Assembly (NCBI RefSeq): GCF_001440345.1
Contig: NZ_LJYX01000014.1
Span: 44,175 to 108,174, forward strand
Direction: 5' to 3'
DNA: 64,000 nucleotides
DNA from: Colwellia sp. TT2012
GTDB taxonomy: Bacteria; Pseudomonadota; Gammaproteobacteria; Enterobacterales; Alteromonadaceae
Positions within the stretch are counted from its first letter, which is position 1. The number at the start of each line of letters is the position of its first letter. The notes under the pieces were generated by a model. The model worked only from the letters and a program-made list of their open reading frames with translations. It was not told the DNA's origin and ran no database searches. A program made the position numbers and the translations under genes. Positions 25,337 through 34,794 of the stretch are shown in pieces.

Positions 25337-26479
25337 TTAACGTAAGTCGTCTACCATGTGGTACACGCCTGTTAAGAAGTCTCGTCCTAACAAACTACTG
25401 CGTTCATCAGACCAACCGACGCTGTAATCAGGTAACAGGTCATTATCTTTAAATGGCATTTCAATGGTATAAGCTAAACACTTAAATTGATTACCAACCC
25501 AGTTAGTGCCTACCGTTGGTAATGCTTTACCTGGTTCATCTTTATCATAACCGCGCTCATCTTGGAACTCTGGCGTGAGAGCTACCATGAATTTTTTAAA
25601 TTTATCTTCAAGTGCTTTATGGCGGGCATCGTAATTAACAACACCTTCACAGCCAGCAACAAAGTTTACTGGTAGGGCTTCATCACCATGAACGTCTAAG
25701 AACATATCAACACCGACTTCAAGCATCTTTTTACGAACGAGGAAAACTTCTGGGCTGCGTTCCATGGTTGGCTCTAACCATTCACGGTTAAGATTGGCGC
25801 CACAAGCATTGGTACGTAAATTACCACGGACACTGCCATCTGGATTCATATTAGGCACAATATAGAATACGGTTTTGTTTAATAAAGCACGACCAACACC
25901 GTCATCTTCATCAAGTAATCGCTCTAACATGCCTTCGACAAACCATTCAGCCATGGTTTCACCCGGATGTTGACGAGCAGTGATCCAAATCTTACGTTTG
26001 CCCTCACCCTCTTCACCGATTTTTAATAAGGTCATGTCACGACCATCAAGGGTTTGTCCGAGCACTTGTAACTGACAATCAAGGTGCATTTGCGCGTTAT
26101 GAACCAAGTCTTGGTGGCGTTCATAACTATAGGGGGCAAAATAGGCGAAATATACTGAGTCATATTCAGGCGTTAAGGTGATAGTAAGTTTTTCACCATC
26201 ATATTGCGTTGGTACACGAAACCAATGTTCACGGTCATAAGAGGCAACCGCTTGATAATCTTCCCAGCCTTCTGTATAAGCTGATTTACCGGCATTATTT
26301 AAATGCATAACATGCTCTAGACGTTCGCCATTAGCGTTTAAGTCGGTTTGCAGTTTAAAGTGAAACCATTGGTAAAAATCAGACTGGTTGTCTTTTTTTA
26401 TTTCTAGTTGAATATTGCTCGCATCAGATGCATCAATAACACGGATGTTACCGCTGTCGAAATTGTCTGTAATTTGCAT
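25337..26479 (-). CDS. M14-family cytosolic carboxypeptidase
   Basis: 380 residues without a signal peptide. The N-terminal ~130 residues form the beta-sandwich typical of cytosolic carboxypeptidases (FYQWFHFKL, VYFAYFAPYSYERHQDLV). The catalytic domain shows ARQHPGETMAEW (zinc His and Glu), NPDGSVRGNLRTNACGANLN (substrate Arg and Asn), DVHGDE (third zinc ligand) and TIEMPFKDN with the general-base Glu. Eukaryotic relatives remove C-terminal glutamates; bacterial targets are unknown. It is single, flanked by its own terminator and a short upstream gap. Confidence 0.85.
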   Translation of the reverse strand: MQITDNFDSGNIRVIDASDASNIQLEIKKDNQSDFYQWFHFKLQTDLNANGERLEHVMHLNNAGKSAYTEGWEDYQAVASYDREHWFRVPTQYDGEKLTITLTPEYDSVYFAYFAPYSYERHQDLVHNAQMHLDCQLQVLGQTLDGRDMTLLKIGEEGEGKRKIWITARQHPGETMAEWFVEGMLERLLDEDDGVGRALLNKTVFYIVPNMNPDGSVRGNLRTNACGANLNREWLEPTMERSPEVFLVRKKMLEVGVDMFLDVHGDEALPVNFVAGCEGVVNYDARHKALEDKFKKFMVALTPEFQDERGYDKDEPGKALPTVGTNWVGNQFKCLAYTIEMPFKDNDLLPDYSVGWSDERSSLLGRDFLTGVYHMVDDLR

Positions 26480-26597
26480 AATAATTATTTCTTAATTTGC
26501 TTGGCTTAATTTACACGGTCTAGCGCCAATGAATAATTGAATAAGACAGTGTACACAAACGGCTAGCAGATCACTATATAGATTCCGCCAAAATATT

Positions 26598-27107
26598 TTA
26601 CAATGAACGTAAATAAAGCCCTAACTCTGAAGAATATCCCATAGATTTACCAATAATCACATTTTCTTCACTTAAAACGTAATAACTGGGATATCCGCTG
26701 ATTTCAAAAATTTGTTTTATCGCTTCATTACCCAAAGCAATAGGGAAAGTTAAGTGATGTTTGCTCGTAAACGCCATAACCTCTTTATTACTGGTAAAGT
26801 CCATGGCAATGGCGATAACCTCAAGCTGCTCATTCTTTTCATACAAGGCTTGCAAATTACCTATGCTGGCATGGCAGACCTGACACCAAGGCGCAAAGAA
26901 ATACAAAATGGTGGTCTTGCCTTGGGCATTTAATGACACTGTCTCGCCCATCAAAGTCGGTACCTTATCAATATTGATACTTTGATTAGAGCTGACCACT
27001 TCGCTTAGCGGCGTATCTGTCGCCAACATACTGGTTTCTCGTAAAAAAGAAATGAGTTGAAAGGCCACTAAAAAAATAATGGCTTGAATAGCAAAACTGC
27101 GTAGCAA
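26598..27107 (-). CDS. TlpA-like membrane-anchored thioredoxin
   Basis: 169 residues. A TTG start is supported by AGGAA seven bases upstream. Residues 5-22 form a signal anchor (FAIQAIIFLVAFQLISFL), so the domain is periplasmic. The redox site is FAPWCQVCHASIGN (CxxC in the TlpA/ResA setting), followed by EVIAIAMDFTSNKEVMAF and the cis-proline loop ISGYPSYYVL. It likely reduces or isomerises periplasmic disulfides, perhaps in cytochrome maturation. It has no linked cyt c maturation genes. Confidence 0.8.
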   Translation of the reverse strand: MLRSFAIQAIIFLVAFQLISFLRETSMLATDTPLSEVVSSNQSINIDKVPTLMGETVSLNAQGKTTILYFFAPWCQVCHASIGNLQALYEKNEQLEVIAIAMDFTSNKEVMAFTSKHHLTFPIALGNEAIKQIFEISGYPSYYVLSEENVIIGKSMGYSSELGLYLRSL

Positions 27108-27430
27108 GGGGCATTCCTGAACTAAATAAAAGGGTATAGCTTAATAGACCCGACAAACATTCATTTTCTTTTGTAAAAGTTGGCTGACTTGGTAATTAAA
27201 GGACCTGTTAGCCGCTAGCATGAGTTTATTGAATGATTCATTATCCTAAGATATATAATGCTTACTTATTAGCAAACTTGGCCGTGTTTTAAGCTAAAAA
27301 TCATCGGCTAATTACCAACGGAGGTAAGTTTAATTAGACTGATAACCTTTTAATAAGCTATTAAAAGTAGATTTGTTAATTAAATGTTTCTATTGTGTAT
27401 CATGTGGGAAACAAAGCGGCTGGAGCCATT
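27108..27430. other. intergenic with a short palindrome
   Basis: No gene is seen. CTTTTAATA-AGC-TATTAAAAG at 27347-27367 is a perfect 9-bp inverted repeat upstream of the next gene and could be an operator. Confidence 0.35.
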
Positions 27431-27781
27431 ATGAAACCTTTTATCATGTTATTACTGTTATTTTCTAATACCTTATTTGCTGAAGACATTGCGATTAATG
27501 CCGTCAAGATGCACCCTAGAATAATTGAATTTTTATCAAATAAACCTTTATCGCAAAACTGGGTGAAATACAACCAGATGGACTTGGGTGGTGTATGTGG
27601 CTTCGCCGGCTGTCAATGGCGAAAACTGGTCTCATTAATCGTGACTTCAAAAAATGCTAACGCTTCATCTATTACCATCATTGCTTTGGTGAGTGGACAA
27701 AACCCAAGTAATATCAGTAGCACTACCGTTGAATTTGTTGAATTGACAAAACTAGCTAAAAACACCTTACATAAATATTAA
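27431..27781 (+). CDS. secreted hypothetical protein (116 aa)
   Basis: The start is at the ATG at 27431, preceded by TGGAG at five bases; an in-frame GTG 12 codons upstream would spoil the signal peptide. Residues 1-18 (KPFIMLLLLFSNTLFA) are a Sec signal. The mature ~98 residues contain GGVCGFAGCQWRKLVSLIVT, with two cysteines four residues apart that may form a disulfide. No family is recognised. Confidence 0.6.
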   Translation: MKPFIMLLLLFSNTLFAEDIAINAVKMHPRIIEFLSNKPLSQNWVKYNQMDLGGVCGFAGCQWRKLVSLIVTSKNANASSITIIALVSGQNPSNISSTTVEFVELTKLAKNTLHKY

Positions 27782-28218
27782 TCAATAAAAGTGCAAAATA
27801 TTTAGCCTTAAAAAGTAATATTTCAGCACTATTATTAATTATCCCATCAATTTATCTTCAATAAATCTTAATAGTTTTGGTCTAAAACCAGTTTAAATTA
27901 GTTTGTAAATTTATTTTTTATTTGTTATTTATGCATAAGCAGTCAATATGCAACATTATTTCCGCAGCACCATGTGATTGATTAATAATCACTTTATCTA
28001 TGTATACAATAGTCAATACATTATCGTACATATTTATTTACAACAACGAAGAAGATCAAAAATTAACCATTAATTAACACTTTGTTAACTTGTGCCAATT
28101 GATGCTACTTTGAAATAGTCAGCAAAAACTGATGATTAAAAATTAAAGGAAATAACTATTTAAAAAAACTCGTTGAAATACATGACTTTCAATGAACAAT
28201 AAACTTATGGAGTATCAA
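27782..28218. other. intergenic region upstream of the M4 protease
   Basis: Very AT-rich and without a gene. It presumably contains the protease promoter. I could not identify a convincing terminator or operator. Confidence 0.4.
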
Positions 28219-30447
28219 ATGTATAAAAATAATAAAGTTACTAAGTTATCCATAATGGTCGGCGCAGCACTTATTGCCTCAACCATGAATGTCTCAGCAA
28301 CGACAGTAACGTCGATGAATATCAAAAACCAAACAGCAAATGGCGTACCTTCATTTGTTACTGGTGATCTTGGTAACATGACCGCCAGCTCTGCAGTACA
28401 GGCATTAAAAGACATTATTACTAGCCAAAGTGTATTTGGCGCGCAAGGAAATGAGAATTTTAAAATACATAGGCAATGGATTGATGAACTTGGCACAAGT
28501 CACACTCATTTTGATCAGACCATTAATGGGCTTAAGGTTTATGGCACCAGTATGATTATTCATGCAACCCCGAATGTCAGTGCTTTTAGCAACGGTAATG
28601 CTAGCAGTACGATTTATGGCTTAACTGGGCGTTTAGCACATAATAGTGATAATAACACCATGTCTATAATGAGTAGCAATAGTAACAATACCGGTGCTAA
28701 AAAAGCCCTCGCGGCAGCAAAAATCATTGGTAATACCTCTGACACTGCAGAGTTAGCTTATATATATTTACCTTTAACGGAAGAAACCAAATTAGCTTAT
28801 CGATTAGAAGTATCTTGGGATTATGGTAATGATGACTTTGGTCGTGACTTTATCTATTTTGATGCCAATTCATTTGAAGTGTTAACTCGTGAACCACAGA
28901 TACATTCAGCAAAGAATTGGCGCACTTATACCCTTAATGGCGGCTCAGCGAATTCGGCACCTGGAACTTTGTTATGCACAAATAATCAAAGTTGTGGCGG
29001 TAATGCTGCAGCGCAACGAGCACATGATGGCGCGGCAATAGTTTATGATTACTACCAGAGTAAATTTGGCAGAGACTCATTAGATAATAACGGCATGACC
29101 ATGATTTCGAGTGTTGATATGGGCGTTGCTAATGCCTATTGGACCGGTACTCAAATGATGTATGGCCAAGCATCAAATGGTATGAACGACTTTACCGCTG
29201 ATTTTGACATTATCGGTCATGAATTAACGCATGGTGTGACAGGTAATACTGCTAGATTAGTTTACGCAAACGCCTCAGGTGCACTTAATGAAGCATGGTC
29301 TGATATTTTAGGTCTTTCCGCTGAAGCGTATAAAAATGGCATTACCACTTCTACTTGGTTGTTAGGTGATGACCTTTATAATAACCAACCGGGGAAGGCT
29401 TTTCGCTATATGAATAACCCGACAAAAGATGGCTATTCAAAAGATTGGTGGCCTGAGCGTATCCCCTATGTAAGTAACCCAAACAATGGTAATGACCAAG
29501 GTGGTGTCCATGGTAATTCTGGTATAGCTAACTTAGCATATGTACTCTTAGTCGATGGTGGTACTCATCCTCGTAATAAATCAACAGCGCAAGTTCCTAG
29601 TATAGGTATGGCTAAATCGGAAAATATTTTCTATCGCGCATTAACTACGTACATGAACCAAAATACTAACTTTTCTGGAGCAAGAACTGCAACTGCACAG
29701 GCAGCACAAGATCTTTACGGCGCAACGGAAAAAGCAGCGGTAGAATGTGCTTGGGGCGCTGTAGGTGTGGGCAATACGGATGCCTGTTCAGGTGATACGA
29801 CAAAGCCAGCGTATGAGTTACAAAATGGAGTTGCTAAAACAGGTATAGTTGGTACCGCCAAACAACAAATATTTTATACACTAGAAGTACCAGCCGGAGC
29901 AACAGAACTTAGCTTTAACACTTCAGGCGGTACCGGTGATGCGGATTTATTTGTTAAATTCGAGGCAAAACCTAGCTTATCAGTACAAGATTGTAAGAGT
30001 ACTTCCAGCGGTAATACTGAAACGTGTACCATTACTAATGTGCAAACGGGCACTTACCATGTCATGGTTGAAGCATGGAGTGCTATTAGTGGCGTTAGTT
30101 TAACCGGCAGTTATACCAATGGTGACACAACAGGTGGTAATGAGCCTATCAATGATATACACCATAATATCTCGCTATCTCAGGGGCAATGGCAACATTA
30201 TACCCAAGTATTACCTGCAGGTTATGCAAATATGACCATTAACATTTCTGGCGGTACTGGTGATGCAGATTTGTACATTCGACATGGCGCGCAATCAACG
30301 TCGACTCTTCATGATTGTCGTCCTTATCTAGATGGTAATACTGAAAGTTGTAGTTTCACCGCTCCAGCAGCAGGGACTTGGTATCTTGATGTTTATGGTT
30401 ACCAAGCAGTTTCTGCTTTAACGCTAACATTACAAGCTAACCCATAA
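28219..30447 (+). CDS. secreted M4 metallopeptidase with two PPC domains
   Basis: 742 residues from the ATG at 28219, which has GGAG seven bases upstream; in-frame ATGs upstream lack a site. A signal peptide (LSIMVGAALIASTMNVSA) is followed by an FTP/PepSY propeptide, then the thermolysin-type catalytic domain with GHELTHGVT (HExxH) and GALNEAWSD (third zinc ligand Glu), and VHGNSGIANLAYVLLVDGG. The tail has two bacterial pre-peptidase C-terminal domains with the motif GGTGDADL (near residues 570 and 690). This is the vibriolysin/pseudolysin type, an extracellular protease for protein feeding, probably exported by type II secretion. Confidence 0.92.
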   Translation: MYKNNKVTKLSIMVGAALIASTMNVSATTVTSMNIKNQTANGVPSFVTGDLGNMTASSAVQALKDIITSQSVFGAQGNENFKIHRQWIDELGTSHTHFDQTINGLKVYGTSMIIHATPNVSAFSNGNASSTIYGLTGRLAHNSDNNTMSIMSSNSNNTGAKKALAAAKIIGNTSDTAELAYIYLPLTEETKLAYRLEVSWDYGNDDFGRDFIYFDANSFEVLTREPQIHSAKNWRTYTLNGGSANSAPGTLLCTNNQSCGGNAAAQRAHDGAAIVYDYYQSKFGRDSLDNNGMTMISSVDMGVANAYWTGTQMMYGQASNGMNDFTADFDIIGHELTHGVTGNTARLVYANASGALNEAWSDILGLSAEAYKNGITTSTWLLGDDLYNNQPGKAFRYMNNPTKDGYSKDWWPERIPYVSNPNNGNDQGGVHGNSGIANLAYVLLVDGGTHPRNKSTAQVPSIGMAKSENIFYRALTTYMNQNTNFSGARTATAQAAQDLYGATEKAAVECAWGAVGVGNTDACSGDTTKPAYELQNGVAKTGIVGTAKQQIFYTLEVPAGATELSFNTSGGTGDADLFVKFEAKPSLSVQDCKSTSSGNTETCTITNVQTGTYHVMVEAWSAISGVSLTGSYTNGDTTGGNEPINDIHHNISLSQGQWQHYTQVLPAGYANMTINISGGTGDADLYIRHGAQSTSTLHDCRPYLDGNTESCSFTAPAAGTWYLDVYGYQAVSALTLTLQANP

Positions 30448-30481
30448 CTGAACCCTTCCCTAAAACAATAACAGCAGCAAT

Positions 30482-30514
30482 AAAACCGAGGGCCAATAAT
30501 CGCTCTCGGTTTTT
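30482..30514 (+). terminator. terminator of the M4 protease gene
   Basis: AAAACCGAG...CTCGGTTTTT with a short inner stem, 35 bp after the stop and followed by a T-run. Unambiguous rho-independent shape. Confidence 0.8.
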
Positions 30515-30522
30515 ATATATTT

Positions 30523-30600
30523 TTAAGGTACTGCTCTACTTGTTGTTGAAAAAGTCGACTTACCACTACAACTAGCTCCAATAACGACGATACGTTGCAT
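30523..30600 (-). pseudogene. truncated P-loop kinase, first 25 codons
   Basis: The frame reads MQRIVVIGASCSGKSTFS then a short tail and a stop. GASCSGKST is a Walker A motif at the position found in small nucleoside- or adenylate-kinase-like ATPases. AAGG lies seven bases upstream of the ATG, so this was a real 5' end; the remaining ~150 codons are gone, apparently replaced by the DNA next to the protease terminator. Confidence 0.6.
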
Positions 30601-30628
30601 CTAGTTGCCTTAATAATATTCCATTTCA

Positions 30629-30901
30629 CTATGATTTAGCTTTGATTTTAAAAACCTTTCTTATTAAGTTTGAAACTAAGAATGACACGACAAAGCCAAC
30701 AACAAAATAAAGTACAACGGCTATAGTTGCGAGAGTTGATTCAACTGTTTGACCATTTTCAAGTAAACATTTAGCGGTAGCGTAATCAAACGAGCCGCCA
30801 TTATCTAAACAATCGTCAACGATTAAAAAAGTATGTAACGCCCAAATGGCAAATAAACTGGTGAAAACCCCGACAAGTGTCGGCAGAACATTTCGATTCA
30901 T
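30629..30901 (-). CDS. small membrane protein (90 aa)
   Basis: Two membrane helices (about residues 7-27 and 58-80) flank a loop with two cysteines (DDCLDNGGSFDYATAKC) that probably lies in the periplasm and may be disulfide-bonded. It ends in a basic tail (IRKVFKIKAKS), which should be cytoplasmic. AAGG is 11 bases upstream. Function is unknown. Confidence 0.6.
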   Translation of the reverse strand: MNRNVLPTLVGVFTSLFAIWALHTFLIVDDCLDNGGSFDYATAKCLLENGQTVESTLATIAVVLYFVVGFVVSFLVSNLIRKVFKIKAKS

Positions 30902-31139
30902 ATAGGTATAAAGACCTTAGCAAGGATTAAAAGACAATAAAGATGAACTGCGCATAGAATAACAGATAAAACTTAGCGGAGCCGTACTCGCGTGACATGT
31001 TACTCGTTATTTCATGTTGCGATTAGGTTTATAAAAGCTATTTATTTATCGCCAAATAGCCAAGGTAACGATGATTCTAATAATTGAGCGCTGTGTTTTA
31101 TGCCCTTCACTTCACTGCCAAACTGCATTGTCTTCAGCA

Positions 31140-31439
31140 CTATTTTTCATAGCTAGAGATTATAGTTGCGCTACCGACGGACTTTATAAAGAACTTTTCT
31201 TTAACGAGTAGATATTGAGGATCAGAGAAAAATCCGTCCATTTTTTCTTTGTTAGTAAAGTTTAGGGTAAAAACTCTGTTGATATCTGTATTTCCTTCTG
31301 AAATCAATACTTGAGAAACTTTAAAGTCATAACCGAAACGACCTTGATAATCTGCAAGCATAGGCTTCATTGCGGTTCGATAATCTTCATAGATAAGATC
31401 ATCGAGAACATTCAAGCCGACTAAAATCTCATGTGACAT
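31140..31439 (-). CDS. DUF1330-like dimeric alpha/beta-barrel protein
   Basis: 99 residues from the ATG at 31439, which has GGAG five bases upstream; a longer in-frame start lacks one. The fold pattern (strand ILVGLNVLDD, helix YEDYRTAMKPMLADYQGRF, strand VSQVLIS, strand NRVFTLNFTNKEKMDGFFSD) is that of the small ferredoxin-like barrels that include DUF1330 and YciI. The role is unknown; some members are ligand-binding or monooxygenase-like. Confidence 0.55.
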   Translation of the reverse strand: MSHEILVGLNVLDDLIYEDYRTAMKPMLADYQGRFGYDFKVSQVLISEGNTDINRVFTLNFTNKEKMDGFFSDPQYLLVKEKFFIKSVGSATIISSYEK

Positions 31440-31532
31440 ATAAACTCCAAAAGTAGCAGTTAAGTGCTTATTCAAAACGGCTTTAACAATAATCCACTTT
31501 GTTTATGCAAGTAATATTTAAATTGATTACCC

Positions 31533-32083
31533 TTAGTGTTCCATATTTACTTTGTGTGCTGTATGCCATTCTTCAGCAGCCAAGAAACCAGCCATGTTTT
31601 TTATTTTGTCTAGGGTATATTGCATTAAAGCTTCATCCGTTTGCTCAAGATTAATGTCGAATTTACAAGGCTGATTAACATACCAAGGAGTATCAGTGAA
31701 TATTTCAAAACGATTTCCTTCAGGATCTCTAAAATAAATTGACCATGCAGAGTCATGAGAAACCGTTTGAATACTAATATTTGTTGCTTGATTTAACGCA
31801 GAATTAAAGCCTATTAAAGCTGAAATAGACTCAACTCTAAAAGGTATATGATCTATAGGACTCTCAATGGAACGATGAGACTGTCTTGGATTTAAAACAA
31901 TTTGATGATGTTCTTTAGGGCTGCGGCTTAAAAAGACCATAGCTTTTGCTCCAATACCTCTGTCAGTGACAACAAACCCTAAATGTTCAGTATAAAATTT
32001 TCCATCAAGTTAATCTCTTTTACATACAATTCCACATGACTTAAAAGCATATTTGAGAACTTTGTTTCATCTGCTGTTAACAT
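31533..32083 (-). pseudogene. VOC-family protein, frameshifted
   Basis: The downstream part (135 codons) carries a VOC domain: DHIPFRVESISALIGFNSAL and FRDPEGNRFEIFTDTPWYV. The natural start is at 32083 with AAGG five bases upstream, and reads LSHVELYVKEINLMENF before a stop; the continuing YTEHLGFVVTDRGIGAKAM is found in another frame. One T seems to be missing in the run at about 31994-32002. Joined, it would be ~183 residues, a typical dioxygenase-like VOC protein. It could be a real mutation or a sequencing error in a homopolymer. Confidence 0.65.
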
Positions 32084-32218
32084 AAATACCTTAATTTCCT
32101 AAGGCCTTAACAAAGGCTTTACCGGGGATGAATTAATATTAAGCGTAGTGAGACTCTGCCACGTTATTCACTGTCAATAGTCTAAGTGATTTCGTGGCAT
32201 ACTTTTTATTAAGCCTAA

Positions 32219-33628
32219 CTACTTACCAAGAATACGCGTTTTAGCGTTAGCTGCCATATAGGCAAATACCGCATAAACTGCCACATTTTGACGTAACTTT
32301 TTCGGATCTATTTTATCCAGCGTATCATCAGCGGTGTGATGATAATCAAAATAGTCGCTACCATCTTGCGATAAACTAAAGGCTGGAATGTTAAACGGGC
32401 GAAATGGGATTAAATCTGGACCGCCACGTGCTGAGTTTTTAGCGAGGTACTCAACATCAAGAGATTTCATCATAGCGGCAATATCACTAACCAAGGGCAA
32501 GACACTGACGTGAACATTGGCATCAAATGCCCATATTTTACCGGCACCAAAGTCTGACTCTGCTGCCGCAACTATATTGGCTAGGCTTGCTTTATTCGCT
32601 TTAACATAAGCTTTCGCGCCCCATAAGCCAAATTCTTCTGCGGCAAACAATACCACACGAATACTGCGTTTAGGTTTACCTTTTGATACGGCTAGTTTTG
32701 CCGCAGCCATAGTTATAGCAACACCGGCGCCATCATCTAATGCGCCTGTGCCGAGATCCCAAGAGTCTAAGTGACCACCAATAAGTACATGCTGTTCAGG
32801 GTATTCACTGCCAGTAAATTCAGCAATAACATTATAAGATGTGCCCTCACCCATCGATTTTGCTTGTACCTTAATATTGATAATAACGGGTTTATCTAAA
32901 GCAATTAAACGATGTAATTGATCCGCATCGGCATTTGAAATGGCAGTAGTAACAATTTTGGTAACGCCTGCTTTATAATGACTGCCACCCGTATGAGCAA
33001 AGCGGTGATTAGCCGTGCTTACTGAGCGCATGACATAACCGACAGCACCTTTTTGTGCTGCGACAACAGCGCCATCTCTACGTGCCTGTACCGCTGGGCC
33101 GTAACCATTGCCATCGCGATTACGGTTCATGCGATAATTTATAAAAACAATTTTACCTTTTGCCGCATTGTCCGGCGCATTTTCTAATTCGGCTAAGGAT
33201 TGAAATTCAATGACTTGTGCTTGAATACCGGCTTTAGGTGTACTTATACTATTACCTAGCGCTGTTATATGAAGCGCTTGCGGTGCTGGGCTAACAATAG
33301 CGGCTGACTCTGAGTAGCGAAGCCATTTAGGAAAAGTAGCCGGCTCTGTCCATACTTTGTCAAAACCCATGGCTTTAAACTTGGCTACTGCCCAAGCAAC
33401 CGCAGCTTTATCTCCTGGGGTACCTGGCATTCTCGGGCCTACTTCAGTCGTTAACGACTCAACTAAACGCCAGGCAAGATCACTTTCTAAAGCCTGCAAC
33501 TTTATCTGTTCAACTTGTGCTAATTGTTGCACAGAAAAGTTATCTGATTGAGCATAAGCTTGGCTAATATTAAAGCTTAATGTAGCAAAAAAGAGCCCGG
33601 ATAACACAGAGATAAAACGATTATTCAT
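32219..33628 (-). CDS. secreted M28-family metallopeptidase
   Basis: 469 residues from the ATG at 33628; a longer in-frame start puts 13 residues in front of the signal peptide. The signal (VLSGLFFATLSFNISQAYAQ) is followed by a PA-like insert and the M28 zinc peptidase domain: LIGGHLDSWDLGTGALDDGA (His and bridging Asp), LFAAEEFGLWGAKAYV (catalytic Glu pair), AAESDFGAG (metal Asp) and YHHTADDTLDKID near the end with the last His. It is an aminopeptidase or carboxypeptidase Q-type exopeptidase in the periplasm. The ribosome site is weak (TAGG at 10). Confidence 0.85.
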   Translation of the reverse strand: MNNRFISVLSGLFFATLSFNISQAYAQSDNFSVQQLAQVEQIKLQALESDLAWRLVESLTTEVGPRMPGTPGDKAAVAWAVAKFKAMGFDKVWTEPATFPKWLRYSESAAIVSPAPQALHITALGNSISTPKAGIQAQVIEFQSLAELENAPDNAAKGKIVFINYRMNRNRDGNGYGPAVQARRDGAVVAAQKGAVGYVMRSVSTANHRFAHTGGSHYKAGVTKIVTTAISNADADQLHRLIALDKPVIINIKVQAKSMGEGTSYNVIAEFTGSEYPEQHVLIGGHLDSWDLGTGALDDGAGVAITMAAAKLAVSKGKPKRSIRVVLFAAEEFGLWGAKAYVKANKASLANIVAAAESDFGAGKIWAFDANVHVSVLPLVSDIAAMMKSLDVEYLAKNSARGGPDLIPFRPFNIPAFSLSQDGSDYFDYHHTADDTLDKIDPKKLRQNVAVYAVFAYMAANAKTRILGK

Positions 33629-33715
33629 AGAGTAAAGCCTACCGGTAGGTGAGTAAATATTCATCAAAATTTGATTGTTGATTTTATTGCTGAATCGGTT
33701 GTTGATAAACTCCGC

Positions 33716-34030
33716 TTAGCGTTTTTTCTTTTTCATATACATTACATCACGCGCTATAACCAGTAACTCCGGTGAAATATCGTCAGCACCACTTTTAATT
33801 AGCTTGCTGACATCACCCGAGGAAAATAGCGAACCACGCTCAGATTTCACCCCTAATGATCTAACAAAATCTTTAGTTTTACCTGTACTAGCGGTATCAA
33901 TATACTTAAAGATAACTTGTTCATTAAAGCTTTTCGGCTCTTGCTTTAAGGTGGCAATGGTATTGCTAAGTGCTTTTATTTCTGACTCTAAGGTTACAAT
34001 TAATTCGGCGGTATCTGTATATGGATTCAT
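33716..34030 (-). CDS. hypothetical protein (104 aa)
   Basis: An N-terminal coiled-coil-like helix (TAELIVTLESEIKALSNTIA) precedes a short domain, DFVRSLGVKSERGSLFSSGD, and ends MYMKKKKR. There is no signal peptide. I do not recognise a family. Its position between the M28 gene and other small minus-strand genes gives no functional clue. Confidence 0.5.
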   Translation of the reverse strand: MNPYTDTAELIVTLESEIKALSNTIATLKQEPKSFNEQVIFKYIDTASTGKTKDFVRSLGVKSERGSLFSSGDVSKLIKSGADDISPELLVIARDVMYMKKKKR

Positions 34031-34248
34031 GAAATTATTCGACTCTTTTAGGATTAGCTGACCGTGTAAAATACAGCAAGTTTAAGATAGATGAGTATTA
34101 ACCCGTTTGGTTTAATACCATTGTACAGTGAAAAAAACCGTGTAAATAGTGTAGTTTGCTTCAAATGGCATATTTATTGAAAACCAAAAGGATGCCATTA
34201 AGGAAAGAAATCTGAACAGCATGGCTTTTGGGCAAGTTAAGGGCTGAA

Positions 34249-34581
34249 CTATGCAAGTGAACTTAGTGCCAGCTTGATCTCATATCTAACAGAATCTATA
34301 GCCTCTACAATTTTATCTACTGACAGCTGGTTAGTTGGCATTTCCTGCCAATGAGCTGACCAAACATTATAGAGTGTTTTTGCTTTATTTTTAACTTCAT
34401 CATTAGTAAGCACAGCAAAAGCGCCTATTAGCCCGACGGTAATCCGCCCTTTTCTAGGGTTACCTGCTTTCATGTCATTATCATAATAAGCGGCATAAAC
34501 TATCTGTTCTAAAGAGAATAGATTTAGCAAAATATGAAAACTAGCAGTCCTAATATTATTATTATTTTCAGAGACTTCCAT
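34249..34581 (-). CDS. hypothetical protein, 5' end probably frameshifted
   Basis: The readable frame gives 110 residues (MEVSENNNNIRTASFHILLN and on), with no ribosome site. Immediately upstream in the same frame are DYLYLLTVGFSVLFTLIGFS and YNVWR, a clear membrane helix, but that frame has no ATG, TTG or GTG before a TAG. An ATG at 34679 begins MDNQIYRK in another frame, so a one-base indel near 34655 would join them into a ~140-residue membrane-anchored protein. Function is unknown. Confidence 0.5.
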   Translation of the reverse strand: MEVSENNNNIRTASFHILLNLFSLEQIVYAAYYDNDMKAGNPRKGRITVGLIGAFAVLTNDEVKNKAKTLYNVWSAHWQEMPTNQLSVDKIVEAIDSVRYEIKLALSSLA

Positions 34582-34794
34582 ACGCCAAACATTGTATGAA
34601 AAACCTATTAACGTAAATAATACGCTAAAGCCTACAGTCAGCAGATATAAATAATCTTTCTATAAATTTGATTATCCATAGTACATGTCCGTTTGATTGT
34701 CTTGTGTATGCCCAATATGGGCATGTTGTTTATTGAGATATATCAGCCTGAAAATCTTCAGTTTCAAAATATAATGGCGTTATCGTGCCACAAT

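Noticed and set aside
31042..31128. A 28-codon minus-strand frame starting MQFGSEVKGIKHSAQLLE, ending at 31042
   Set aside because: It looks protein-like, but has no good ribosome site and is too short to assign; may be the tail of a lost gene.
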